This document shows, in pieces, positions 51,264-57,711 of a DNA stretch of 64,000 bases; the first letter of the stretch is position 1, and every line of letters begins with the position of its first letter. The translations under genes and the position numbers were made by a program. The DNA is from Roseibaca calidilacus (GTDB lineage Bacteria > Pseudomonadota > Alphaproteobacteria > Rhodobacterales > Rhodobacteraceae). The stretch covers positions 62,001 to 126,000 of the forward strand of contig NZ_FBYC01000004.1 of assembly GCF_001517585.1 (NCBI RefSeq), written 5' to 3'. The notes under the pieces are model-generated. The model had not been told where the DNA came from and made no database searches. It saw only the letters and a program-made list of their open reading frames with translations.

Positions 51264-51524
51264 ATGGAAGTCCTATTTGCGATGTTAGTTGCAAAACTCT
51301 TCGGAGTTGCCGGTCTTGGAGGGCTTTTGTCTGGGCTTTTCATTCGCTCTTTGTCACTGGCACTGTGTAGCGGAACCATTGCGGGAGTTCTCGGGCAGGT
51401 TATTCTGATAAGCCTGCGAACCACGGGAGTTAGCCTAACAAGTTGGATTTTAGGTATTTTCGCAGGAGGTCTGATGGCATTTATTGGGTGGGTATTGCGT
51501 GGCAGGAAGATTGCGAAAGGATGA
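51264..51524 (+). CDS. Small membrane protein of the island
   Basis: 86-aa product from ATG 51264, almost entirely hydrophobic, with three likely membrane helices (LFAMLVAKLFGVAGLGGLL, LALCSGTIAGVLGQVILI, WILGIFAGGLMAFIGWVL) and a basic C-terminus (RGRKIAKG). A TTG at 51192 would add 24 residues but has no support. AT-rich relative to the chromosome. It is followed closely by two more small genes. I do not recognise a family. Confidence 0.55.
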   Translation: MEVLFAMLVAKLFGVAGLGGLLSGLFIRSLSLALCSGTIAGVLGQVILISLRTTGVSLTSWILGIFAGGLMAFIGWVLRGRKIAKG

Positions 51525-51528
51525 GACA

Positions 51529-51801
51529 ATGCGATGGCGTATTGAAGGCTTTGATGGCGCGGAGTCTGCGTTCTTTTCTGTTGAGGTGCCTTGCCATCAC
51601 TTAGGTGAAAAGCAAGTTGAAAAACTTCTATCCCATTTGGCTTCGCGACATCTATCAGCAAATGAAATTGTAAGAGCGTTACTTAGCAAAAGAGAAAGTA
51701 AGACAAGCATACTTGTAGTGACGAGAGAATATTGTGGTGGGAATTTGGTCCTGTGTTGTGGTGAGAGTCCCTTCTACTCTGCTAAGGTAATTTCTAAATA
51801 A
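51529..51801 (+). CDS. Hypothetical 90-aa protein of the island
   Basis: Soluble 90-aa protein starting MRWRIEGFDGAESAFFSVEVP, with a central helix (LGEKQVEKLLSHLASRHLSANEIVRALL) and a C-terminal strand-rich part (SILVVTREYCGGNLVLCC). GAAAGG lies upstream of the ATG. It starts 4 bases after the small membrane protein and is 27 bases from the next gene, so the three form an operon. No family recognised; AT-rich composition suggests transfer. Confidence 0.55.
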   Translation: MRWRIEGFDGAESAFFSVEVPCHHLGEKQVEKLLSHLASRHLSANEIVRALLSKRESKTSILVVTREYCGGNLVLCCGESPFYSAKVISK

Positions 51802-51828
51802 TTGATAAGGGTAAAGGGCGATGGCGAA

Positions 51829-52125
51829 ATGAAAGAATCACGACGGTCGGAAATAGATAGTGAAATCGAGAAACTGCGAGCAGATGTAGAATCGCACGCA
51901 GGCGGAAACTTCTGGATAGGTCTTGGAGCCATCGGCCTTGCCGCAACTGTCTTCGGACTTCAGGGTGATGATATGGTTGCGGGTTTCGGGCTTGCCGTTT
52001 CTTTTGGCATCTTAATTTATGGGTTTGTCGAAAAGGATAGAGTTAAAAAAGCCGAAGAAAAAATGAGGTTTTTACAAAAACAACTGGATTTTTTGAATTC
52101 CCACGAAAAATCAACAAAAGGATGA
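51829..52125 (+). CDS. Small protein with two membrane helices and coiled coil
   Basis: 98 aa. A charged N-terminal helix (RRSEIDSEIEKLRADVESH) is followed by two hydrophobic segments (FWIGLGAIGLAATVFGL and DDMVAGFGLAVSFGILIYGF) and a C-terminal amphipathic coiled coil (RVKKAEEKMRFLQKQLDFLN). Starts upstream of 51829 are TTG only. It is the third gene of an AT-rich operon. No family recognised; membrane-anchored coiled-coil proteins of this size occur in entry-exclusion and phage-defence cargo, but that is a guess. Confidence 0.5.
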   Translation: MKESRRSEIDSEIEKLRADVESHAGGNFWIGLGAIGLAATVFGLQGDDMVAGFGLAVSFGILIYGFVEKDRVKKAEEKMRFLQKQLDFLNSHEKSTKG

Positions 52126-52179
52126 CCAAACAGGAAATCCAATAACACTTTCCATAGAAAATCGGTGGCTATTATTCCG

Positions 52180-53046
52180 CTAGCACTTCTCTGCCTTGAT
52201 ATAGATGAAATCCACGGCCTTCTGTGCCTCGCTGGCGGCTTTGAAAATCGCCCGCTTGTCTTCTTTCAGGGCGGTCAACCAACCGTCGATGTACGCCCCG
52301 CTCTGGGCGAAGTCGGGCAACAGGCCAAGGGTGGCACAGAGCATACAGTTGCCAATCTCTGCGACCAGTTCTTCGAACGCATAGGCTTTGCGGTCGTTGA
52401 ACCGTTCGAACCGTGCCAAGCGGTGCTTTGCTCCCGTCCAGTGGGTCAGTTCGTGTGCCAAGGTGCCATAATAGCCTGCGGCCTCGTGGAAGGTCTCAAT
52501 CGGCGGCATATGGATTTGGTCTTTCTGAACATCGTAGAACGCCCGAGGTTCGGCGGTAGTGTTCAAGATCATTCCCGTTGCCGCAAAAAATGCGTCAAGG
52601 TCTGGGTCGGCTTCCGTGCCAAGGTTTTCGGCGGGGGCGGGGATGTCGTAATATTCGGCGGGCAACCCGTCTATCTGGTCGGCGTTGAATACCCGATAGC
52701 CCTTTGCGTAGGGAATCTTCTCTTCCTCGCCTTGTTCGTTCTCTCGTTCAATTGTGCCAAACTTCACCACCGTTGCCGATTTCTCGCCCTTGCGAACGCA
52801 ACCGCCCAACTCTTTCGCTTGCTTGAAGGTCAACCAGCGTGCCGATGTGTAGCCCTTGGCCGACGCAATCGACCACAGAACCAGAATGTTGATTCCCCGA
52901 TACGGCTCCCCGTTGTGTCGCAACGGTAGGCTTGTTCCCTTGCTGCTGCCTGTCCACGGTTTCCGCCACGGTGGGCAACCTGCTTCGATGGCCTCGATAA
53001 TCTGGGCCGTGATTTGCTCGTGAAGGTCGAAAGTCGCTTTTGTCAT
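52180..53046 (-). CDS. ArdC-like antirestriction protein (ssDNA-binding and zinc metallopeptidase domains)
   Basis: 288-aa ArdC family protein. The N-terminal ssDNA-binding domain (residues about 5-125) contains GCPPWRKPW, YRGINILVLW and WLTFKQAKELGG. The C-terminal zincin-like domain has HELTH at 198-202 in GTLAHELTHWTGAKHRL and a downstream Glu in FEELVAEIG. ArdC protects incoming DNA from type I restriction and shields single-stranded transfer DNA. It is transcribed from a long leader that contains a large inverted repeat at 53135-53190. The start at 53046 (MTKATFDLHEQIT) is the family start. Confidence 0.92.
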   Translation of the reverse strand: MTKATFDLHEQITAQIIEAIEAGCPPWRKPWTGSSKGTSLPLRHNGEPYRGINILVLWSIASAKGYTSARWLTFKQAKELGGCVRKGEKSATVVKFGTIERENEQGEEEKIPYAKGYRVFNADQIDGLPAEYYDIPAPAENLGTEADPDLDAFFAATGMILNTTAEPRAFYDVQKDQIHMPPIETFHEAAGYYGTLAHELTHWTGAKHRLARFERFNDRKAYAFEELVAEIGNCMLCATLGLLPDFAQSGAYIDGWLTALKEDKRAIFKAASEAQKAVDFIYIKAEKC

Positions 53047-53457
53047 TGGTCGCTCCGTGCTGTCTGGAAGAGCGATGTGAGGTCGTTTCCCAAAGGCCAA
53101 AGCCGGTTTCTCCCGCTTTCCGCCCTGGGCGGGGCTTCTCTGCTCTTCCCTTCGAAAAGCCCGTGATTTTCGGAGGGCAGAGCAGAGAGGGCATAGCCCG
53201 ACCTGCGGTTCGACGGGCACGGGGCAATGGGGTGGAAGCCGTGAAAACGGGAAGGAGCCGCCCGCCTGCGGGTGGAAGGAACCGGTTTTCTCGGGTGGAA
53301 CCGTCGCAAGGCGACGCTCGCCCATTGCTGCGGGCCTGTCGAACTGGCAGGCGGAACCCAAAAGAAGGATTGGCGTCAATGGCGTTGCGAGTGGGCACGC
53401 CCATCGAGCATTGCCATTGTCAACACGTAGACCTTGGCCGCGCCAGCGGTCTCAAAA
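53047..53457. other. Gene-free leader region upstream of ardC
   Basis: About 410 bases with no supported gene. It is GC-rich with several inverted repeats, the largest at 53135-53190. Long open frames cross it on both strands but their products are Arg/Pro-rich and look like shadows. It probably holds the ardC promoter and 5' leader. Confidence 0.5.
53135..53190. repeat. Large imperfect inverted repeat in the ardC leader
   Basis: Two 24-base arms (53135-53158 and 53167-53190) are complementary apart from two or three positions and enclose an 8-base loop. The outer part reads CTCTGCTCT against AGCAGAG. It would form a long hairpin in ardC mRNA or as single-stranded DNA. Elements that let ardC be expressed from single-stranded DNA on entry are known for antirestriction genes, so a single-strand promoter is one possible role. 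Confidence 0.6.
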
Positions 53458-53522
53458 AAATCGTGTTTTCTCGCTTGTGCTTTTCAGAAATGGTCCCACA
53501 TCTTTTTTGTCGCGACGACCGA

Positions 53523-53664
53523 CAGTTCCCCGCCCCCGCGGGGATGGCTTACCGCCGCATAGGCGGCTTCGAAACTTCCTGCCGCACAGGCAATGTCGTT
53601 GCTTCCCGCCGCACAGGCGGTCCAACTGGGCCCTGCTGGAACAATCAGTAGGGTCCAGTTTTTT
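53523..53664 (+). ncRNA. CRISPR-repeat-like small RNA, copy A (one I-E-like and three I-F-like hairpins)
   Basis: A candidate plus-strand RNA. First is a hairpin with stem CCCCGC/GCGGGG and a 4-base loop (53528-53543), flanked by AGTT and AT. This equals every non-loop position of the E. coli type I-E repeat core. It is followed by three abutting 27-base units (from 53549, 53576 and 53603), each with a 5-bp stem and loop GCATA or GCACA, as in type I-F repeats (CTGCC-GCACA-GGCAG). Unit 1 also keeps the I-F-like 3' tail CTTCGAAA. Unit 2 has T-A where units 1 and 3 have C-G, a compensatory change. A 13-bp terminator stem with six T follows (53626-53664). There are no spacers. No promoter could be fixed. 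Transcription and function are inferred. Confidence 0.65.
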
Positions 53665-53737
53665 ACTCGCGAACATCCGGCTCTCTGCGGTTATCGGTCC
53701 CCTGAAATATCGTTTCAGTTACGCTGGCCGATAGTCC
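53663..53737 (-). pseudogene. Relaxase 3'-end remnant
   Basis: In the minus frame this encodes 24 residues and a stop (GLSASVTETIF...DVRE). They align with the last 24 residues of the relaxase at 54903-55745 (GISVGVAEAMT...GVRE), with about half the positions identical. Similarity ends abruptly at 53737. It is the relic of a second, diverged relaxase gene, so copy A came from a related element rather than from a recent tandem duplication. Confidence 0.8.
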
Positions 53738-53880
53738 TGAAAGTGTTGGTGAGTTCTTGTTTTTTCTATAAAAAGCATTACTCTGTGGTCCGCAACCGAA
53801 CCTGTAAAAACGAGATGAGCGACGCTGCCATTATGCCGCCATTTGATAATATTTAGGTTGGATAGTTGAAGGAAGAAGAT

Positions 53881-54735
53881 ATGAACGATTCTTACCCCAA
53901 TAATACACTTGCCTCTTATATTTCAGATGAAAAAATCTCGCCAGTTTTTAGAAAAGGTTTACCTATTCCCTCGGAATATATTATCGAGATTGATACTCCA
54001 CTACAAAATCATTTTCTGCTTCCTTTGGGTGGGCCGTCTCATATCGAAAATAAGGTCTTCCCAACGCTTCTTCGGCTTATCGAGATTTCTCAAAATAATA
54101 GTCTGAACTTTTCAATAAAGAAATGCGAAAGGGTGAACATCAGTCACTTCTTCAAGTGGATAAACTTCGACGATGAGTTTTCAGACCTCTATTGTGAACT
54201 GGACATTAATTTTTCACAAGAGGAATCGGAATACAGTGAATATTTCTTTGTTTCTTGGTTTAGATTCACCGCCAGTATTCGTGTTGATAGATTTGACGGC
54301 GAGGAAGAATTTTTGTTAGACGCGTTCTCTGACGACTATAAGAGATACTCCAAGCGAAGCATTGAGAGTATCGTAAAAAAATATGTTCAATGCGTTGAGG
54401 CTTCCTGTAATCGACGAGATGTGAACGCCCCGATTCCTTGGCACAAGAACCTGCCACGAATAAAAGGTCTGGACTTCGATGATGTGTTAGAAATCAGTTA
54501 TTCATCAAGAGATGGAGATATTGTTGAGAAAGTTTGCGATGTGAGGGTCAGTCCATATTCACTGACACGACAGGGTAACACTGTGTCGCTTCGAAAAGGC
54601 GTCATTTCTTGGATATCCGGATACTCTTCTTCACGAGAGGAGTATATAAATATACCAGTGAGAGAAATCCGGAAAATAGTGATGCCAAAACGTAATATGA
54701 ATAATGTCTGGCCAATGACTTTGGAGTTGGCGTAG
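53881..54735 (+). CDS. Hypothetical 284-aa protein, AT-rich island cargo
   Basis: Soluble 284-aa protein starting MNDSYPNNTLASYISDEKI; AAGGAAGAAG precedes ATG 53881 (a TTG at 53866 is weaker). It is rich in aromatic and acidic residues (FFKWINFDDEFSDLYCELDINFSQEESEYSEYFF) with a charged helical segment (SDDYKRYSKRSIESIVKKYVQCVEAS) and a C-terminal strand-rich domain (VRVSPYSLTRQGNTVSLRKGVISWISGY). No signal peptide, membrane helix or recognisable motif. Codon use is far more AT-rich than its neighbours, and it sits between the two repeat-element copies, as cargo would. Function unknown; a defence or anti-defence role would fit the location. Confidence 0.7.
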   Translation: MNDSYPNNTLASYISDEKISPVFRKGLPIPSEYIIEIDTPLQNHFLLPLGGPSHIENKVFPTLLRLIEISQNNSLNFSIKKCERVNISHFFKWINFDDEFSDLYCELDINFSQEESEYSEYFFVSWFRFTASIRVDRFDGEEEFLLDAFSDDYKRYSKRSIESIVKKYVQCVEASCNRRDVNAPIPWHKNLPRIKGLDFDDVLEISYSSRDGDIVEKVCDVRVSPYSLTRQGNTVSLRKGVISWISGYSSSREEYINIPVREIRKIVMPKRNMNNVWPMTLELA

Positions 54736-54751
54736 GCGGTGGTGAACGATG

Positions 54752-54977
54752 AAATCGTGTTTGCGGCTTGTTTTTTCTGGAAACAAACCCACCTTTTCTT
54801 GTCGGGTGCGACCGACAGTTCCCCGCACAAGCGGGGATGGCTTACCGCCGCATAGGCGGTCCAACGGGACCCTGCTGGAACAATCAGTAGGGTCCAGTTT
54901 TTTCACTCTCGGACACCTCGTTCTCTTGGGTCGTCGGCCCCCCGAGTCATCGCTTCGGCAACGCCGACCGATATTCC
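54752..54977. repeat. Repeat element copy B (about 226 bp)
   Basis: Second copy of the element at 53458-53737. It contains the 5' AAATCGTGTTT block, the I-E-like and single I-F-like hairpins, the terminator, and then the intact 3' end of the relaxase gene. It differs from copy A by substitutions and by lacking two 27-base units. Confidence 0.85.
54816..54903 (+). ncRNA. CRISPR-repeat-like small RNA, copy B (one I-E-like and one I-F-like hairpin)
   Basis: Second candidate plus-strand RNA. The I-E-like hairpin is at 54821-54836 (stem CCCCGC/GCGGGG, loop ACAA) within CAGTTCCCCGC...GCGGGGATGG. One I-F-like hairpin CCGCCGCATAGGCGG follows at about 54845-54859, then a Rho-independent terminator (54867-54895) with six T. 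Loop bases differ from copy A while both stems are kept, which supports a conserved RNA structure. It is antisense to readthrough from the relaxase gene, and the terminator T-run touches the relaxase stop codon. Orientation matches that of repeats in real crRNA precursors. Transcription is inferred. Confidence 0.65.
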
Positions 54978-55745
54978 CAGGATGGCGTCCAGCACATTCT
55001 CCGCTTCGTCGTTTTCAAAAAGGCGCTTCAACGAGTCCGGAAATCCGCTGCTTTTGGCCTGTGCCCGTTTCTGCGGACTGTCGTGTTGGGTTGCCTGTCG
55101 TTTCAGGCCACGCTCTTTGAAACTCCGCCATTCGACCTCCGCTTCCCCGGATTCCTTTGCGGTCGTGTTCAAGATTGTCGCAATGCGACCCCGCCACCGT
55201 TTCGGTGCCCCCCTTTCGTTGAACCGTTGAACATTTTGTCGCCTGACACGCTGTGCCGCTGCCCGTTTGTCGGTGCGTCGTGCTGCGGCGTCTTTGCTCT
55301 CCACCCCGTCAACGGCCAGAAAGTGAAGATGAGCGTTGTGCGACTTGTCGATGTGCTGAATGACAATCGCCGACGCTTCTGACCCTTCCGGGGCCAGTTC
55401 TCGTGCCAGTCGTTCGACGGCAAGTCGCACGGTCTTCTCGCTCCAAGTATTCGGCAAGGACACAATCCCGGTCGTCGCAATCCGTCGCCCAACCTTGCCG
55501 CCTTTTGCCGCTTCTTCTCGGAATCGTCTGCGCAGGGCGAGGCGAGCCTCTTTCGGTGTGGTCGCTGGCTTTCCATCTGGGCGTCGAAGCCCGTGCCAAG
55601 AGATTATGCCGCTGGCATTCTCGCGGGCGATATAGTTCAAGGCTCCGTAGCACCGCTTCAATGGGTGGGCCTCTTCGCCCTTTCTCTGGCGGGCTGCGGG
55701 GCTTGTTGAAATGCCCCGAAACTTGGTGGTGAGTTCGAGCGTCAT
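54903..55745 (-). CDS. MobA/MobL-like relaxase
   Basis: 280-aa mobilization protein. Residues 131-142 (HIDKSHNAHLHF) form the three-histidine metal motif of relaxases (HxDxxxxHxH). Tyrosines at residues 33 and 38 (CYGALNYIAREN) are candidates for the nicking Tyr. The C-terminal part (about 150-240) is basic, with many Arg and Lys, suited to DNA binding. It is shorter than conjugative relaxases and lacks a primase or helicase domain, as in mobilizable elements. Immediately upstream lies an oriT-like inverted repeat (55795-55823). The catalytic Tyr is my inference. Confidence 0.75.
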   Translation of the reverse strand: MTLELTTKFRGISTSPAARQRKGEEAHPLKRCYGALNYIARENASGIISWHGLRRPDGKPATTPKEARLALRRRFREEAAKGGKVGRRIATTGIVSLPNTWSEKTVRLAVERLARELAPEGSEASAIVIQHIDKSHNAHLHFLAVDGVESKDAAARRTDKRAAAQRVRRQNVQRFNERGAPKRWRGRIATILNTTAKESGEAEVEWRSFKERGLKRQATQHDSPQKRAQAKSSGFPDSLKRLFENDEAENVLDAILGISVGVAEAMTRGADDPRERGVRE

Positions 55746-55780
55746 CGCTTATTCCTCCGTTTCCGGTGGAACACTTCCCG

Positions 55781-55838
55781 ACGCCTCCCGGCGTGAGGTT
55801 TAGGACCGAAGGGGCTAAACCTCCTTGTGCGTCTAAAC
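55781..55838. other. Putative origin of transfer (oriT)
   Basis: Between the divergent relaxase and 55928 genes. It has a 9-bp inverted repeat GAGGTTTAG / CTAAACCTC (55795-55803 and 55815-55823) with an 11-base spacer, then CTTGTGCGTCT. GTGCG after an inverted repeat is the layout of RSF1010/MobQ-type nic sites. A second small repeat ACGCC-TCCC-GGCGT (55781-55794) adjoins it. Position and layout support oriT; the nick site is not proven. Confidence 0.55.
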
Positions 55839-55927
55839 TCCACCAACCCTCTTAAAATATGTCGTTTTTTGTGTCACCCCAAAATCCTCCCTATTTGTTT
55901 TGAAAATCGACCGAAGGGGGATGTGAT

Positions 55928-56380
55928 ATGTGGTTTGAGAAAGAACTGGCGAAATACCAGAACGACACACGGGCGGCTTTGAGCCTGTTTCTGCCCCTGC
56001 CTGACGGGCACAGTCCAGTTCGTTTCGACGCATTGGCGAGGGCCGGAATGCTGACGGGCATTGCCCGTGATTGGGAAAACCAACTGCTGTCAGGAAGCCG
56101 ATTGCTGGCCGCGTCAGTGCCTTCGGGTGAAATGCCCGACACTATGCGACACGCCCGTCATCTTGTTCGTTGTGCGGGCCACCTCGGGACAAATATTCTC
56201 GACGCTCTTGACCCGACAACGCCCGAGGAGATTGCTCATCAAGTCAGAGAAGAGAGAGCACGCCTTGCGTTGCGGCGTGCTTTCGGTTTTCAAAGTCTAT
56301 TTCCAATCAATGTCAGAAAATCGCTTATTGGAGCGGGGCGGCAAAAGACCCGCCATGGTAATCCCGGTTTCAGGGCCTGA
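55928..56380 (+). CDS. Hypothetical 150-aa protein divergent from the relaxase
   Basis: 150-aa soluble protein, MWFEKELAKYQNDTRAALSLF, mostly helical, with a basic C-terminus (EERARLALRRAFG). Its place opposite the relaxase across the oriT-like region suggests a mobilization accessory protein, but I recognise no family. A terminator-like hairpin (AGCACGCC/GGCGTGCT at 56257-56281, then TTCGGTTTT) lies inside its 3' part. So either the frame is longer than the true gene or it ends by a frameshift there. The frame overlaps the repA end by 11 bases. Confidence 0.5.
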   Translation: MWFEKELAKYQNDTRAALSLFLPLPDGHSPVRFDALARAGMLTGIARDWENQLLSGSRLLAASVPSGEMPDTMRHARHLVRCAGHLGTNILDALDPTTPEEIAHQVREERARLALRRAFGFQSLFPINVRKSLIGAGRQKTRHGNPGFRA

Positions 56381-57509
56381 TTCTGACAGACCCGTCCTCT
56401 GCGACCTCGATACGCCTGTCGGCTTCAAGCGTTTCGCGGGCACGGGTGAGGGCTTTGCGAAGAGCGTCGGGTTTGGATTTCAACTCTTCGAATGGTCCGG
56501 ACACCTTGTCACGAATGCTGGCCCAAGCGTGCCATTTGCCGGGGTCGTTTGCGTCCAGCATTCCGAGGCAAGCGTAGAGATGGCTCGACCGCTCGTCGCC
56601 CGTCCTTCCGGTCTTTCTGGACATGGCGATGACCTGCTCGCCATCGGTGTCCCGGGGAAGGGCAAGCGGTAGGGTGATGGGGTCACCATCGGTATCGACA
56701 CCAATCTCAACGGCGGTGAGGTCAAAGAGAAGCGACTTGCCTTTGGGCATGCTTCGCTGTTTTGGTTGCTGAACCTCAATGACCTTCTCGCCGCTTTGGG
56801 TCTCGGCGGCATTCAAGGTCAGCAATGTGTCCACATTCCCGGTCATTGCGCTGGACCCTCGGGGCTTTCCCGGGTCGCTGTGGGTAGCGTGGTGAACAAT
56901 CATCACATGGACATTCTGGTTGCGGGCAAGCCGCTGGGCGTTGCTAATGGCTCGGCCCATATCCCGAGATGAGTTTTCGTCACCGTCACCAAGGCACAGG
57001 TTGAGCGTGTCGAAGACCAAAAAGAGCCGTTCGGCGTCTATGGCCTTCATGTAGTCACCCAAGGCTTTGCCGAAGACATCCATCTCCTGTGCGTCGGTCA
57101 AATCGACCGAGTGGGGATAGACGTTGAAGGGCAATCCATCGTCTCGCATATCCCGTAGAACTGCGGAGCCTCGCTCGACAACGCCGTAGGGGTCTTCCGC
57201 TGCGACATAGAGCGTGGCGGCTTTCGCAACCTGCCGTCCCCCGAGCGAATCACCATGTGCCGCATGGCCTGCGATGGACGCAATAAGGGATGTTTTTCCC
57301 GTGTTGGGTGGGCCTGCCAACATGCTGACTTGCCCGAAAAGGAGCAAGTTTTTGACGAGATATTCCCGTGGGGCGAGTGACATCATGCCGGTGATGGAGA
57401 GGAGTTCTCGCCCCAGAAACATAGTCGCTTTTTTCTGACGCTCGGTGGATTCTTGTGATGTTTCATCAACAATCTCAATGAGTTCGTTCGTTGTGATTTG
57501 ACCTTTCAT
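56370..57509 (-). CDS. RepA-like hexameric helicase (AAA ATPase)
   Basis: 379-aa RecA-fold ATPase of the plasmid RepA/AAA_25 group. Walker A is GPPNTGKTS (66-74), Walker B LFLVFDTLN, followed by the sensor segment NVHVMIVHHATHSDPGKPRGSSAM. The C-terminal 70 residues (ERSSHLYACLGMLD...ALTRARETLEADRRIEV) form a winged-helix-like domain. An AAGGA site precedes ATG 57509; a GTG at 57530 is a weaker start. It likely drives replication of the excised element, and a long palindrome lies directly upstream at 57617-57679. Confidence 0.85.
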   Translation of the reverse strand: MKGQITTNELIEIVDETSQESTERQKKATMFLGRELLSITGMMSLAPREYLVKNLLLFGQVSMLAGPPNTGKTSLIASIAGHAAHGDSLGGRQVAKAATLYVAAEDPYGVVERGSAVLRDMRDDGLPFNVYPHSVDLTDAQEMDVFGKALGDYMKAIDAERLFLVFDTLNLCLGDGDENSSRDMGRAISNAQRLARNQNVHVMIVHHATHSDPGKPRGSSAMTGNVDTLLTLNAAETQSGEKVIEVQQPKQRSMPKGKSLLFDLTAVEIGVDTDGDPITLPLALPRDTDGEQVIAMSRKTGRTGDERSSHLYACLGMLDANDPGKWHAWASIRDKVSGPFEELKSKPDALRKALTRARETLEADRRIEVAEDGSVRIRP

Positions 57510-57592
57510 GTCAGTTTCCTTCTTGTTCACACCGGCGTGATTGCCGATGGCTTTCGAGACATGTTGCCACCCCGAAACTCGTCAAGTGGCCA

Positions 57593-57679
57593 TCAAGAAA
57601 AAAAACTTGACAAACCGGAAAAAACTAACGGACGGACGGACGCCCCTTTAGGGGGGCGTCCGTCCGTCCGGTTTTTTCC
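57593..57679. terminator. Long palindrome: bidirectional terminator or replication origin
   Basis: An 18-bp perfect stem made of tandem GGAC units (57629-57646 with 57653-57670) is extended by a second 9-bp stem GGAAAAAAC/GTTTTTTCC (57617-57625, 57671-57679), leaving a TAA bulge. Runs of T follow the GC stem on both strands, so it can end transcription in both directions, including from the integrase gene. Just before it is an A-tract palindrome TCAAG-A8-CTTGA (57593-57610). Placed in front of repA, the same region could serve as the element's replication origin. Confidence 0.7.
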
Positions 57680-57711
57680 ACACGATGTGGCCAGATAAAG
57701 GCTTGGAATTG

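Larger units (their letters stand above)
53458..53737. repeat. Repeat element copy A (about 280 bp)
   Basis: Diverged copy of the segment at 54752-54977. Both begin with AAATCGTGTTT, share GACCGACAGTTCCCCGC, a CRISPR-repeat-like hairpin block, the same terminator, and a stretch that is the 3' end of a relaxase gene. Copy A is 54 bases longer, exactly two extra 27-base hairpin units. The two copies flank the AT-rich gene at 53881-54735. Confidence 0.85.

Noticed and set aside
52748-53404. 218-aa minus-strand frame overlapping the ardC start
   Set aside because: Arg/Pro-rich product in another frame of ardC; ArdC is clearly conserved.
53523-53629. A true CRISPR array
   Set aside because: The I-F-like units abut with no spacers, the I-E-like unit is single, the units are degenerate, and no cas gene is in the window.
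53452-53676. Minus-strand frame reading through the repeat-mimic locus with repeated RLCGGK units (a similar frame at 54631-54906)
   Set aside because: The peptide repeats are a by-product of the 27-base hairpin units; there is no ribosome binding site, and the frames cross terminators and conserved RNA stems.
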